Positions 8,445 to 16,821 of a stretch of DNA of 64,000 nt are shown here, one piece after another. A model generated the notes under the pieces. It was not told where the DNA came from. It made no database searches and worked only from the letters and a program-made list of their open reading frames with translations. This DNA is from CAYTZN01 sp964442495. GTDB lineage: Bacteria; Pseudomonadota; Gammaproteobacteria; Legionellales; Legionellaceae. Numbering within the stretch: position 1 is the first letter of the stretch; every line of letters starts with the position of its first letter. Position numbers and translations under genes: made by a program. The stretch spans positions 62,001 through 126,000 of the forward strand of contig CAYTZN010000001.1 in NCBI GenBank assembly GCA_964442495.1. The letters run 5' to 3'.

Positions 8445-9662
8445 GTGATAATAAGTAGTATTAGAACCTCTTATGAGAAATGGCCATTAGAATCATGGGT
8501 GCCAATGCTTTTAGCAGCTACTGTGTTTGCGGTACCTTTAAGTTCTTCTTTGAAAAGTATTTTGATGCCTTTGGCGTTATTTTCTATTGTGCTAACGCCC
8601 AGTTATCGGAGAGATTTATCGGCGACACTTTATAGGCCATGGTGCCGGGCGGCTTTATTGTTATTCTTTATGGCATTATTTGCTTGTGTGTGGAGTCCTG
8701 CAACTTTCAATGAAAAAATATTAGTGATTGGTAAGTACAGTAAACTGCTTTATTTGCCCATTTTAGTCGTAGGCTTTAAGGAGCCAAGCGCTAGACGCTT
8801 AGGAACACATGCGTTTTTAGCGTCAATGGGGATCATTTGCGCATTATCCATGATGAAAGCCATAGGGCTTTTACATTTTAGTGGCACTGCTCCTGATATG
8901 GTGTTTAGGAATCACATCATGCTCGGCCATATGATGGCCTTTGCTGCTTATTTGTCCGCTTTGTTTTTGATGCAACATCGTGGTTGGTCCCGTTTGTTTT
9001 ATGCAATATTGTTTACAATGTTTAGCTATCAGTTATTTTTTATTAATTCCGGACGAACAGGCTATGTCATTTATTTATTGTTAATGGGCTTATTGATGGT
9101 GCAAGTATTGCCTTGGCGAAAAGCGGTGATCGCAGGCTTATTGGGTGGGGTTGTGGTTGCTTTAAGTTATGTAAACAGTAACGTCATGCACCAGCGAGTG
9201 GATGAGGCATTGAGCAATTGGCAGCATTACCAACAAAATAAAGACACACCTATTGGCCAGCGAATGCAGTTTCATGAGTTTGCCAAGAATTTATACCAAC
9301 ACCATCCGTGGCTTGGGAATGGCACAGCCAGTTTCACCTATTTTTTCCGAGTGCAAAAGCCTGTTGCTTCATGGGTGGAAACGTTGCTTGAGCCTCATAG
9401 CCAATATTGGTTGGTAGCTGCTGAATTTGGTAGTTTTGGTGTAATACTGCTGCTGTTTTTCTTTGGAAGCTTGCTTTGGGCGAGCTTTCGTCTTGAATCC
9501 ATGCGGCCCATTGCGTTAGCATTAATGCTGCCTTTTATGCTAGGTAATCTATCGGATTCCTTACTGTTTTATTCAGGTTCCGGTTATTTTTTCCTGTTGC
9601 TCATGGCGTTATGCTTAGGTGAAGAAAAGACTAAAGTAGAGGCCCTTAAGATTATAAAATAG
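8445..9662 (+). CDS. O-antigen ligase / polymerase family membrane protein
   Basis: A 405-residue polytopic protein with about 10-12 hydrophobic segments. A large hydrophilic loop near residues 245-330 carries the Wzy_C/RfaL pattern: GQRMQFHEFAKNLYQHHPWLGNG followed by LLEPHSQYWLVAAEFG (the PHS.Y...A.E.G motif typical of O-antigen ligases). WaaL joins O-antigen to lipid A-core in the periplasm. The start is a GTG at 8445 with a good AAGGAG ribosome binding site at 8433-8438. A Wzy-type polymerase cannot be excluded from sequence alone, since the two families share this motif. Confidence 0.85.
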   Translation: MIISSIRTSYEKWPLESWVPMLLAATVFAVPLSSSLKSILMPLALFSIVLTPSYRRDLSATLYRPWCRAALLLFFMALFACVWSPATFNEKILVIGKYSKLLYLPILVVGFKEPSARRLGTHAFLASMGIICALSMMKAIGLLHFSGTAPDMVFRNHIMLGHMMAFAAYLSALFLMQHRGWSRLFYAILFTMFSYQLFFINSGRTGYVIYLLLMGLLMVQVLPWRKAVIAGLLGGVVVALSYVNSNVMHQRVDEALSNWQHYQQNKDTPIGQRMQFHEFAKNLYQHHPWLGNGTASFTYFFRVQKPVASWVETLLEPHSQYWLVAAEFGSFGVILLLFFFGSLLWASFRLESMRPIALALMLPFMLGNLSDSLLFYSGSGYFFLLLMALCLGEEKTKVEALKIIK

Positions 9663-9675
9663 GGAAAAAAGTAGC

Positions 9676-10011
9676 TTACCAAATGGAAACGGATTTCACC
9701 GGGGTTTGCAAACTACAAAGTTCGGACACACCGCCATCATTGCAGATAACCAAACCCACTTCATCCACCACCATCACGCCGCCTTGCCACAAGCAACACC
9801 CCTCAATCCGCTGTAAATCCATTACAGCGTGTCTTGTACAGTAGCACGATGAGGTATACCCGTTCTTACACACATAGCGCCCAGAAGATGAGTCACAGTA
9901 GTGAATGCCACCCATCTTATCACAGCAGTCGGGACACGCGCCGAAGGCCGCTTGGTTGTAGCTAAGTATCAATCCAATGATGGTTGGTAATAACCGAGTA
10001 AAAGAAGGCAT
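9676..10011 (-). CDS. Small Cys-rich secreted protein (Legionella 'notch-like' family)
   Basis: A 111-residue protein with a signal peptide (MPSFTRLLPTIIGLILSYNQAAFGA) and a mature part very rich in Cys: ACPDCCDKMGGIHYC, CKNGYTSSCYCTRHAVMDL, GCCLWQGGV, and further single Cys residues, which suggests several disulfides. It resembles a family of short secreted proteins that Legionella genomes often label neurogenic locus notch-like; that label is misleading, as no EGF or Notch repeat is evident. Function is unknown. It converges on the ligase gene, 13 bases away. Secretion by the type II system is possible but not shown. Confidence 0.75.
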   Translation of the reverse strand: MPSFTRLLPTIIGLILSYNQAAFGACPDCCDKMGGIHYCDSSSGRYVCKNGYTSSCYCTRHAVMDLQRIEGCCLWQGGVMVVDEVGLVICNDGGVSELCSLQTPVKSVSIW

Positions 10012-10328
10012 TACTGATTTCCTAAAGTGATATCAAGTTAGCATAGCATAATTTTTGAAAAATGAGCGCTCGTTTAAAGGTGCGAAACGAGGAAAATCAA
10101 ACAAGATATGACTGGTGTGTTAAATTTAGTCGATTGACAGTTAACGGACGTATGATCACAGCTTTATTGCTTTAAGGTCTGGTAGCAGGTTATTTAACGA
10201 CCACTCATACGCTGCCTCTGCGACGGTGGTTTGATTTTTTAAAAAATCGTTGTCATGATTGAAGGGCTCACAAATTTACAAACATTGACTAAATTTGCAA
10301 TGTTTTATGATTTTTAAAGGATAAAAAA
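10012..10328. other. Intergenic region upstream of the M13 peptidase
   Basis: About 317 bases with no open frame of note. It must hold the divergent promoters of the Cys-rich protein and the M13 peptidase; only the latter is suggested by sequence (see 10285-10311). A short perfect palindrome-like AT stretch (TTTTTTAAAAAA near 10236) is present. Nothing else was recognised. Confidence 0.5.
10285..10311 (+). promoter_or_regulatory. Candidate promoter of the M13 peptidase gene
   Basis: TTGACT (10285-10290) and TATGAT (10306-10311) are near-consensus -35 and -10 boxes but are only 15 bases apart, shorter than the ideal 17. The -10 box ends 17 bases before the ATG, which is preceded by AAAGGA at 10316-10321. 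The leader would be very short. Confidence 0.35.
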
Positions 10329-12356
10329 ATGCAATTAAGGATAGCGGTGTTGGGTTGTTTGTTTTTGTCTGCAATGCCCTCAATGGGTGCTGCAATAGTT
10401 TCTCCTCAAAATAACAAGCTACATTTAGATTGGCTAAATTCATCAGTGATGCCAGGAGAAAGTTTTTTTGACTTTGCAAATGGCGGTTGGCAAAAACAAA
10501 ATCCTATTCCTGCTCATTATGCGAGTTGGGGTGCCTTTTATATTCTAAATGAAGAGGTACAAAAAAATATTCATCAAATGCTGATTGAAGCATCACAACA
10601 TAAGTCCGCAAAGCCTAGCAGTATTGAGCAAAAAATTGGGGACTTTTATTTTAGTGGAATGGATGAAGCATCTATTAATAACTTTGGTATTAAACCCCTT
10701 CAATCTGAATTTGATAGTATAGATGCTATTAAAAATATATCTGATCTACAGGATGTGATAACCCATTTACAAAGCATTGGGGTCAATGCCGTGTTTAATT
10801 TTGGAAGCATGCAAAATTTTCTAAACAGTAAAGAAATGATTGGGGCAGGGATGCAAGGGGGGCTCGGTTTACCTGATAGAGATTATTATTTAAAAGAGGA
10901 TACAAAGTTTGCCGAAATTCGCCACGTTTACGTAAAGCACATGGCTAAAATGTTTGAGTTGTTAGGGGATACACCTTCAAACGCCTCTCAAGCTGCAAAT
11001 GTCGTCATGGGATTGGAGACTGAGCTTGCAAAAGCCTCTCTTTCGCAAATTGAACAACGTGACCCTCATGCTATTTATCACATGATGAATCTTACCGAGC
11101 TGGACGCCATTACCCCTAATTTTTCTTGGCCACGTTATTTTAAAGCCATTCATCTTGAACAGTTACAACAAATAAATCTAGGCATGCCTGTTTTTTTTAG
11201 AAAAATAAATGAGATGCTAAAACAGGTGTCTTTAGCCGATTGGAAAATGTATTTACGTTGGCATTTGGTTCAAAATTTTTCGCCTTATCTCTCAACGCCT
11301 TTTGTTGATGAGCAGTTTCAAATGAACAAGGTTATCAATGGAACAAAAAAATTACTGCCACGCTGGCAACGTGTGGTAAATGCTGAAAATGAAGCCCTGG
11401 GGTTTGCAATTGGAAAACAATATGTGGAAAAACACTTTCCCGCAAGTTCAAAGCAAGAGGTCTTGGCCATTGTAAAAAATGTTCGTAAAGCTTTACGTAA
11501 TGATATAAAAACATTGTCTTGGATGACGCCTAAAACGCGCCAAGCGGCATTAAAAAAACTTGATTTAATGAAAGATAGGGTGGGTTACCCAAGTAAATGG
11601 TGGGATTACTCAACATTAATGATTGACCGTGGAGCTTATGTATTGAACGTGAAGCGCGCTAAAACGTTTTTGTTTGCTCGCGATTGCAATAAAATTGGAA
11701 AACCTGTTGATGAAACAGAATGGGCAATGACGCCACAAACAGTTAATGCATATTATGATCCGTCTATGAATAACATTAATATCCCTGCGGGAATATTACA
11801 ATCGCCATTTTTTGATCCCTCGGCCCCTGCCGCTGTTAATTATGGAGGCATTGGATTTGTCATTGGGCATGAAATGACACATGGTTTTGATGACGAAGGT
11901 GCGCAATTTGATGGGGAAGGGAACTTAAAAAATTGGTGGACGCCTGAGGATTTGAAAAAATTTCAAGCATCAACGTCTTGTATAATGAACCAATTTTCAA
12001 GCTATAAAGTCAATGGTGACCTTTCAGTTCAAGGTAAGCTTGTCATGGGCGAGGCTGTGGCTGATCTCGGTGGGGTCACTTTAGCTTATCGCGCATTTAT
12101 GAATTCGGATGCCTATAAAACTGCCAAAAAAATTGATGGATATACCCCGGAACAGCAGTTTTTTTTAGGCATGGCACATGTATGGGCTATGAATATTCGA
12201 CCAGAGAAAATGCGGGACCTCATCACAACAGACCCTCATCCGCCAGCGCTCTATCGTATCAATGGCACTCTTGCTAACATGCCTGAATTTCAAGCGGCAT
12301 TTTCGCTACCCAATAAAAGCCCTATGGTGAATAAAAACCGTTGCGTTATTTGGTAA
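10329..12356 (+). CDS. Secreted M13-family zinc metallopeptidase (PepO/neprilysin-like)
   Basis: A 675-residue exported endopeptidase. An N-terminal signal peptide (MQLRIAVLGCLFLSAMPSMGAA) precedes the M13 N-domain (PGESFFDFANGGWQ, typical). The catalytic zinc site is complete: HEMTH at residues 514-518 and GEAVADLGG with the third ligand Glu575 and Asp579. The substrate-anchoring region (NAYYDPSMNNINIPAGILQSP) and the C-terminal RCVIW, matching the family ending RC.VW, are present, so the protein is full length. Bacterial M13 enzymes cleave short peptides in periplasm or outside the cell. Export route beyond the inner membrane is not evident. Confidence 0.93.
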   Translation: MQLRIAVLGCLFLSAMPSMGAAIVSPQNNKLHLDWLNSSVMPGESFFDFANGGWQKQNPIPAHYASWGAFYILNEEVQKNIHQMLIEASQHKSAKPSSIEQKIGDFYFSGMDEASINNFGIKPLQSEFDSIDAIKNISDLQDVITHLQSIGVNAVFNFGSMQNFLNSKEMIGAGMQGGLGLPDRDYYLKEDTKFAEIRHVYVKHMAKMFELLGDTPSNASQAANVVMGLETELAKASLSQIEQRDPHAIYHMMNLTELDAITPNFSWPRYFKAIHLEQLQQINLGMPVFFRKINEMLKQVSLADWKMYLRWHLVQNFSPYLSTPFVDEQFQMNKVINGTKKLLPRWQRVVNAENEALGFAIGKQYVEKHFPASSKQEVLAIVKNVRKALRNDIKTLSWMTPKTRQAALKKLDLMKDRVGYPSKWWDYSTLMIDRGAYVLNVKRAKTFLFARDCNKIGKPVDETEWAMTPQTVNAYYDPSMNNINIPAGILQSPFFDPSAPAAVNYGGIGFVIGHEMTHGFDDEGAQFDGEGNLKNWWTPEDLKKFQASTSCIMNQFSSYKVNGDLSVQGKLVMGEAVADLGGVTLAYRAFMNSDAYKTAKKIDGYTPEQQFFLGMAHVWAMNIRPEKMRDLITTDPHPPALYRINGTLANMPEFQAAFSLPNKSPMVNKNRCVIW

Positions 12357-12370
12357 TGATTGGCCCTCAT

Positions 12371-13300
12371 TTATTCACTCATGATAAATTTAATCATATC
12401 CTGACATGCCTTTTCCGATGGATGAGGCAATACGTCAGGGTAGGTGAAAAATGAGTGGGGCATTTTTTCAAACGTGAGCAAATTAAGGCTATTGTTTGCA
12501 TCTTTTAATTTTCCTGCGAAAGCTAAGTTATCATCTCGGAGTGGATCATCCATTCCTACTAAAACGCACGTCGGTGGCATCACGCTAAGCTCACCATAAA
12601 TAGGGCTCGCATAAGGGTTTGCCCAGTCTTTTACGTTAGGAACATAAAACGCCCTGATAAAAGCAATAACACTCATTTCAACATAAGGGCCTCCAATTCC
12701 AAGTGCTTGCATTGATGGGTAACGTTCAAAATAATGATCTGAAAAAGTTGAAAGACATAAAATTTTGTCAGGCGGTTGTATCCCATTATCCACACAATAG
12801 AGTGCTAGTGCTGCTGCCATGTTTCCTCCAGCAGAATCACCGCTCACAAAAACTCGCCCAGTTGATTGTTGTCTAGCATGCATATACACCGTTATACAAT
12901 CGTATAATGCTGCAGGGAAGGGGTGCTCCGGGGATAGCCGATAATCAACGCTCATCACCGTCATGTTACTCATGTGTGCAAGTCTTTTTGCAAAAGCAAG
13001 ATGTTTACCAGAGGCCGGAATAACCCAACCACCACCATGAATATAAATCAAACTATCTTTTGAGGGATGCTTGGGTGTAAATTGGGTGATAGGTACGTCA
13101 ACGTCGATGGTTTTAGGAACTACTTTGTCTTCACGGAGGATCTCTGGGTATAACAAAAGACCTGGGTTTTTAGGCGCACCCCATCTATCACGGATCATGT
13201 CGACCCAAGCATCACGAAGCGGCTTTTGCTCCAAATGACGTTGATAGTATTTTTCAGCAGGACCGGGTTGTAACCACACGGGTAGGTTATCATCACTCAT
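12371..13300 (-). CDS. Alpha/beta hydrolase, hormone-sensitive-lipase (GDXG) family
   Basis: A 309-residue cytoplasmic esterase/lipase-like protein. The oxyanion-hole motif HGGGW is at residues 88-92 and the nucleophile elbow GDSAGG at 154-159 (Ser156), the two signatures of the HSL family. The expected Asp lies in GMDDPLRDDN and the His in MPHSF near residue 285. No signal peptide. Its ATG overlaps the stop of the upstream P-loop gene by four bases (ATGA), so the two are translationally coupled. Substrate is unknown. Confidence 0.9.
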   Translation of the reverse strand: MSDDNLPVWLQPGPAEKYYQRHLEQKPLRDAWVDMIRDRWGAPKNPGLLLYPEILREDKVVPKTIDVDVPITQFTPKHPSKDSLIYIHGGGWVIPASGKHLAFAKRLAHMSNMTVMSVDYRLSPEHPFPAALYDCITVYMHARQQSTGRVFVSGDSAGGNMAAALALYCVDNGIQPPDKILCLSTFSDHYFERYPSMQALGIGGPYVEMSVIAFIRAFYVPNVKDWANPYASPIYGELSVMPPTCVLVGMDDPLRDDNLAFAGKLKDANNSLNLLTFEKMPHSFFTYPDVLPHPSEKACQDMIKFIMSE

Positions 13301-13884
13301 GCTATGTCCTTAATAATGTCATTTAATAAGGTTAATCGGGTTTGGCGGTCGCCTACAATTTCTACTATTTTAAGCGGATGATGGGGTGGTAGAATTGTAT
13401 TTAAATGATCTCGGTACAACGTTTTAAACGCATTATCTACCCAATCTCTGTAAATATCATGAGTGGGGCGATGTCCATCTTCTTCTAATGCAATGGGGTG
13501 TTGTGAAGACATTGGAACAAAAACAATTAAGTCGAGATGTTGCAATGATTTTTGGACTAGTGGATAGAGGGATTGAATAAACACCTTGTCAATATCAGTA
13601 TGACCATGATCCACGGTGTAGCTAGCATAAGGAATATAATCCACTGGGCATCTATCGAAGATAACATTATCCCCTCGGTTATATTTTTTTAATCTATTCA
13701 TGCAATGATTTAATTGCAGCATGATGTGATGACGTGTTTGATCTTCTGCGAATTTAATCTCATGGTTTTCACGAAGTGCACGATAAGGCTCGTCTTCAAA
13801 GGCATAGTTGGTGTGGCTTTCAATAAAGTCGTGTACAAAAGTAGATTTACCTAATGAGTGCGAGCCTGATATTGCTATTCTCAC
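13297..13884 (-). CDS. P-loop ATPase/kinase of the AAA_28 type
   Basis: A 195-residue protein beginning MRIAISGSHSLGKSTFVHDF, a Walker A P-loop (GSHSLGKST), with an aspartate-ended strand in NVIFDRCPVDYIPYA, as in nucleotide or small-molecule kinases of the AAA_28/NadR-like group. No second domain. It is the first gene of a two-gene unit with the GDXG hydrolase. A different member of the same broad type is at 47781-48344. The substrate cannot be told from sequence; kinase activity is inference. Confidence 0.8.
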   Translation of the reverse strand: MRIAISGSHSLGKSTFVHDFIESHTNYAFEDEPYRALRENHEIKFAEDQTRHHIMLQLNHCMNRLKKYNRGDNVIFDRCPVDYIPYASYTVDHGHTDIDKVFIQSLYPLVQKSLQHLDLIVFVPMSSQHPIALEEDGHRPTHDIYRDWVDNAFKTLYRDHLNTILPPHHPLKIVEIVGDRQTRLTLLNDIIKDIA

Positions 13885-14034
13885 GGGGTGTTCTCCATTG
13901 ATTACCTTAATCTTAGTATAGCGAAAAATCAGTGTATTTTTTTGTGGTGGTCTATATAGCGAGTTGCCTCAAAATACATGTTATTCAAAATATAGGTTGT
14001 GTTTAATTTCAAATAGTGTAAAATTTACTCAATT

Positions 14035-15228
14035 ATGAAAAAACAAATCCCTTATATTCTTATCATTGGTGTGCTTTTTTTAATTGGTTATAGCTTATGG
14101 CAACCCAAACCCCATAAGTTAACCTTCAAAAAAGCCTCTTTTTCACAGCTTCCGGGGTGGAATCAAACAGACACCCGCAAATCGCTGCGCGCGTTTCAAA
14201 TTTCGTGCAAAGCTTTTTTAAAGCAAGATCCTAATAAATCGGTGGGAAGTGAATACCTTGATTTACAAGTAAAAGATTGGTTTCCTGCTTGCAATGAAGC
14301 GTTATCGTTAAGTACTAATTCGCACACAATAACGCGGCATTTTTTCCAAAAATGGTTTACCCCTGTCGCTTTTTTTGATCAAAAACCGGTTCATGGGTTG
14401 TTTACAGGCTATTACATGCCATTACTCCAAGGTAGCTTAACAAAAACCAAACGCTTTAACGTACCCCTGTATGGTATGCCGAACAATTTAGTAACGGTTA
14501 ATTTGGACACGTTTTATCTTGATTTAAAACATCGAAAAATTTACGGTCGTTTAAAAGGGAACACCGTTATACCTTTTTATTCCCGCGAAGAGATTAATAA
14601 TGGTGCTATAAAAACATCAGCGCCTGTGATTGCGTGGGTAGACAGCTTTATTGAGCGCTCATTTTTAGAGATACAAGGATCTGGTGTTATTCAATTAACT
14701 GATGGCTCACAGTTGGTGGTGGGGTACGCTGCTCAAAACGGCGCGCCTTATACGGCTATCGCAAAGGTGCTTATCGATAAAGGGGTCATGACACGAGACA
14801 ATGCCTCCATGCAGCATATCCGAACTTATTTAAAAGCACACCCTGAAGACATTCATCCTGTTTTAAACCAAAATAAATCTTTTGTATTTTTTAGCGTATT
14901 ACGACATCAAGAGGCTCTTGGAGCCCAAGGCGTAGCGCTAACACCTGGGTACTCTTTAGCGGTTGATAGAAAGTGGGTTCCTTTAGGTGTTCCTATTTGG
15001 CTAAACACCACAAGACCTTCAGACAAGTCTGATGATCACAAAACATTTCAACGCTTAATGATAGCTCAAGATACCGGTGGTGCTATCAAGGGTGTTGTAC
15101 GAGGCGATGTTTATTGGGGTGCTGGTGAACGGGCAACCAATATTGCAGGTCGAATGAAAAATGATGGCTATTATTGGCTATTTATCCCCCGTGATGCACT
15201 TTTACGATTTCAAGAGAAACTTGCTTAA
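14035..15228 (+). CDS. mltA: Membrane-bound lytic murein transglycosylase A
   Basis: MltA cleaves the glycan strand of peptidoglycan, forming 1,6-anhydromuramic ends. The 397-residue product has an N-terminal hydrophobic segment, the MltA domain with GLFTGYYMPLLQGSLT and VIAWVDSFIERSFLEIQGSG, and a C-terminal 3D domain ending AQDTGGAIKGVVRGDVYWG, where Asp346 in DTGGA matches the catalytic Asp region of the family. No clear lipobox Cys is seen after the N-terminal helix, so it may be helix-anchored rather than a lipoprotein. The gene stands alone between divergent and convergent neighbours. Confidence 0.93.
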   Translation: MKKQIPYILIIGVLFLIGYSLWQPKPHKLTFKKASFSQLPGWNQTDTRKSLRAFQISCKAFLKQDPNKSVGSEYLDLQVKDWFPACNEALSLSTNSHTITRHFFQKWFTPVAFFDQKPVHGLFTGYYMPLLQGSLTKTKRFNVPLYGMPNNLVTVNLDTFYLDLKHRKIYGRLKGNTVIPFYSREEINNGAIKTSAPVIAWVDSFIERSFLEIQGSGVIQLTDGSQLVVGYAAQNGAPYTAIAKVLIDKGVMTRDNASMQHIRTYLKAHPEDIHPVLNQNKSFVFFSVLRHQEALGAQGVALTPGYSLAVDRKWVPLGVPIWLNTTRPSDKSDDHKTFQRLMIAQDTGGAIKGVVRGDVYWGAGERATNIAGRMKNDGYYWLFIPRDALLRFQEKLA

Positions 15229-15237
15229 TCTAATTCC

Positions 15238-16668
15238 TTAAGAGATGAGGCACGACGACTTGCTCTTTGTAAATGTCTCTTTATCATCTTTTTCCTCAAG
15301 CGGCTTAGATAACTGTATTGTCTTCAGATGAGGGTATGTTTGAGACATCCATTTCGTTGTTGCTTTCCAAGCGTCTCGAATGTTATTAGTGATTACCTCA
15401 TCACGGCTAAATAAAGCGAAAAATGCCTGGTAATTAGCCATGTTGGAGCTGTTTTTACTATGATATTCTGGAAGTAGTCCAAGACGTGCATGAGGAACGG
15501 TAAGCACTTCGTGGATACTATGCAATCCGCCCCCTGTTATAAAGGCTACGATGGCAAGAACGTAATAATGCTGTTCCTCAATGTTTTCCCATTCGCCTAA
15601 AAATGCCATCGCTGCACAAAGAACAGAAGTCATGCCCGAAGGACCAGCAACATAAGGAATGTCTTTCATTAGTAAGGAAGAAACATAGGGTGATGAACGA
15701 TCCGCTTGTTGACAGAGGCAATCAGGAAACCATGTTGTGTTAACGCTAGGGAATGTTTCTCTATCTTCTTTGGTGATAGTGATGCCGAGGTGATTAGAAT
15801 CAATTATATCAAATTCGGCTCTGCCTCTATCTTTATAAAGCTGGGGCGCTTGGTTGACATAGTCCTCAAAAAATAACATTGGATTTTCTTGTGATGGTTT
15901 ATTTTCTAAATATCTTGCAAAGTCGCCCGAATATTCACTTAAGTGCTTTGGATAGCTGGTTTCACATAGGTAGTAGGCATCTCTCATGAACATGAAGTGA
16001 ATTAGCATGGTTCTGCCGAGGTCAGATGTTGTCTTTAATGCGGCTATGACATTGTCTACTGATGGTGTTTTTAGAAAGCGTCTAAAAGCCAACGGTAGTT
16101 TTGGGTATTCTTCATAGATTTCATCTGGGCCTAAATTCTTTAAAAAGGGTATTAAATTCTTATGGGTTTTATTTTCTTCAAGAAATTTAACAATCACATG
16201 GCTAATGGCGTTGACGCTAGTCCATGTATGTATACTGGGATTTTCTAGCAATTTAATAGCAATATGAGATTCAAAAACTCTCTGTATACGACATTCCAAA
16301 TCACGATGGAGCACTTTTGATTTTGTAAAATAATCATTAAATGCTTTATTGTTTAATGACATAAGGACATCGTTCAGAAATGCAAGAAGATCAGGAGATA
16401 TCTCTTTATATTGTCCAAGATTTTGTTTTAAAAAAAAGATTAAAATAGAAAATTGTTGCTCATGATTATGAAAGCACGTTTTGATTTCAGACAGTAATGA
16501 TTTGATAATACTTATATCATCTGGCAATGTGGGGCTATAGTTCGATAGTTTTAAAATAAGCAGGGCGTAAACATTTGTCCGGTGCTTGCCTGGTAATTGT
16601 TTTACTTCATTAAAAAATATAGACATACTACGTTGCTTCATGAATTTTAATATAACAAATAGTATCAT
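15238..16668 (-). CDS. Candidate effector with C-terminal CaaX box, paralogue of the divergent neighbour
   Basis: A 476-residue protein of unrecognised function; no signal peptide. Starts at 16641 or 16626 are also possible, as no ribosome binding site decides. Its second half is clearly related to the divergent gene at 16822: both share RGR...ID, then W..DC..Q..D..SPYV, then YVAGPSGMTSVL (residues 339-350 here), then GGG.HS.HEV (379-388). The protein ends EEKDDKETFTKSKSSCLIS. The last four residues, CLIS, fit a eukaryotic CaaX prenylation box, preceded by Lys residues and an acidic stretch like the E-block of Dot/Icm substrates. This suggests an effector that is lipidated in the host cell (inference). 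Confidence 0.7.
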   Translation of the reverse strand: MILFVILKFMKQRSMSIFFNEVKQLPGKHRTNVYALLILKLSNYSPTLPDDISIIKSLLSEIKTCFHNHEQQFSILIFFLKQNLGQYKEISPDLLAFLNDVLMSLNNKAFNDYFTKSKVLHRDLECRIQRVFESHIAIKLLENPSIHTWTSVNAISHVIVKFLEENKTHKNLIPFLKNLGPDEIYEEYPKLPLAFRRFLKTPSVDNVIAALKTTSDLGRTMLIHFMFMRDAYYLCETSYPKHLSEYSGDFARYLENKPSQENPMLFFEDYVNQAPQLYKDRGRAEFDIIDSNHLGITITKEDRETFPSVNTTWFPDCLCQQADRSSPYVSSLLMKDIPYVAGPSGMTSVLCAAMAFLGEWENIEEQHYYVLAIVAFITGGGLHSIHEVLTVPHARLGLLPEYHSKNSSNMANYQAFFALFSRDEVITNNIRDAWKATTKWMSQTYPHLKTIQLSKPLEEKDDKETFTKSKSSCLIS

Positions 16669-16757
16669 TTAATTTCATGTAATGGTAATTTTTTACAATT
16701 TTTTTGGTTTGAAGAGCAGATTTCTTTTTATACTTACTGTTATTTTCTTCCGCGATA

Positions 16758-16777
16758 ATTAATCTTGCCTTAATCTA
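16758..16777 (+). promoter_or_regulatory. Candidate PmrA-type tandem box
   Basis: Two TTAAT cores 11 bases apart: ATTAATCTT at 16758-16766, two bases, CTTAATCTA at 16769-16777. This closely follows the tandem element described for the Legionella response regulator PmrA (cTTAATatT, two bases, cTTAATatT), which controls many effector genes. A TAATAT -10-like box lies 19 bases downstream at 16797-16802 and the ATG at 16822, so the second half-site would cover the -35 region. The match was made by eye from memory of the consensus. Confidence 0.5.
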
Positions 16778-16821
16778 TTCAGTGTATTATTTGCACTAAT
16801 ATTTAAAATTGGGTCGCAAAC

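Noticed and set aside
10012..10328. A gene in the gap before the M13 peptidase
   Set aside because: Short frames only, without start signals or recognisable protein sequence.
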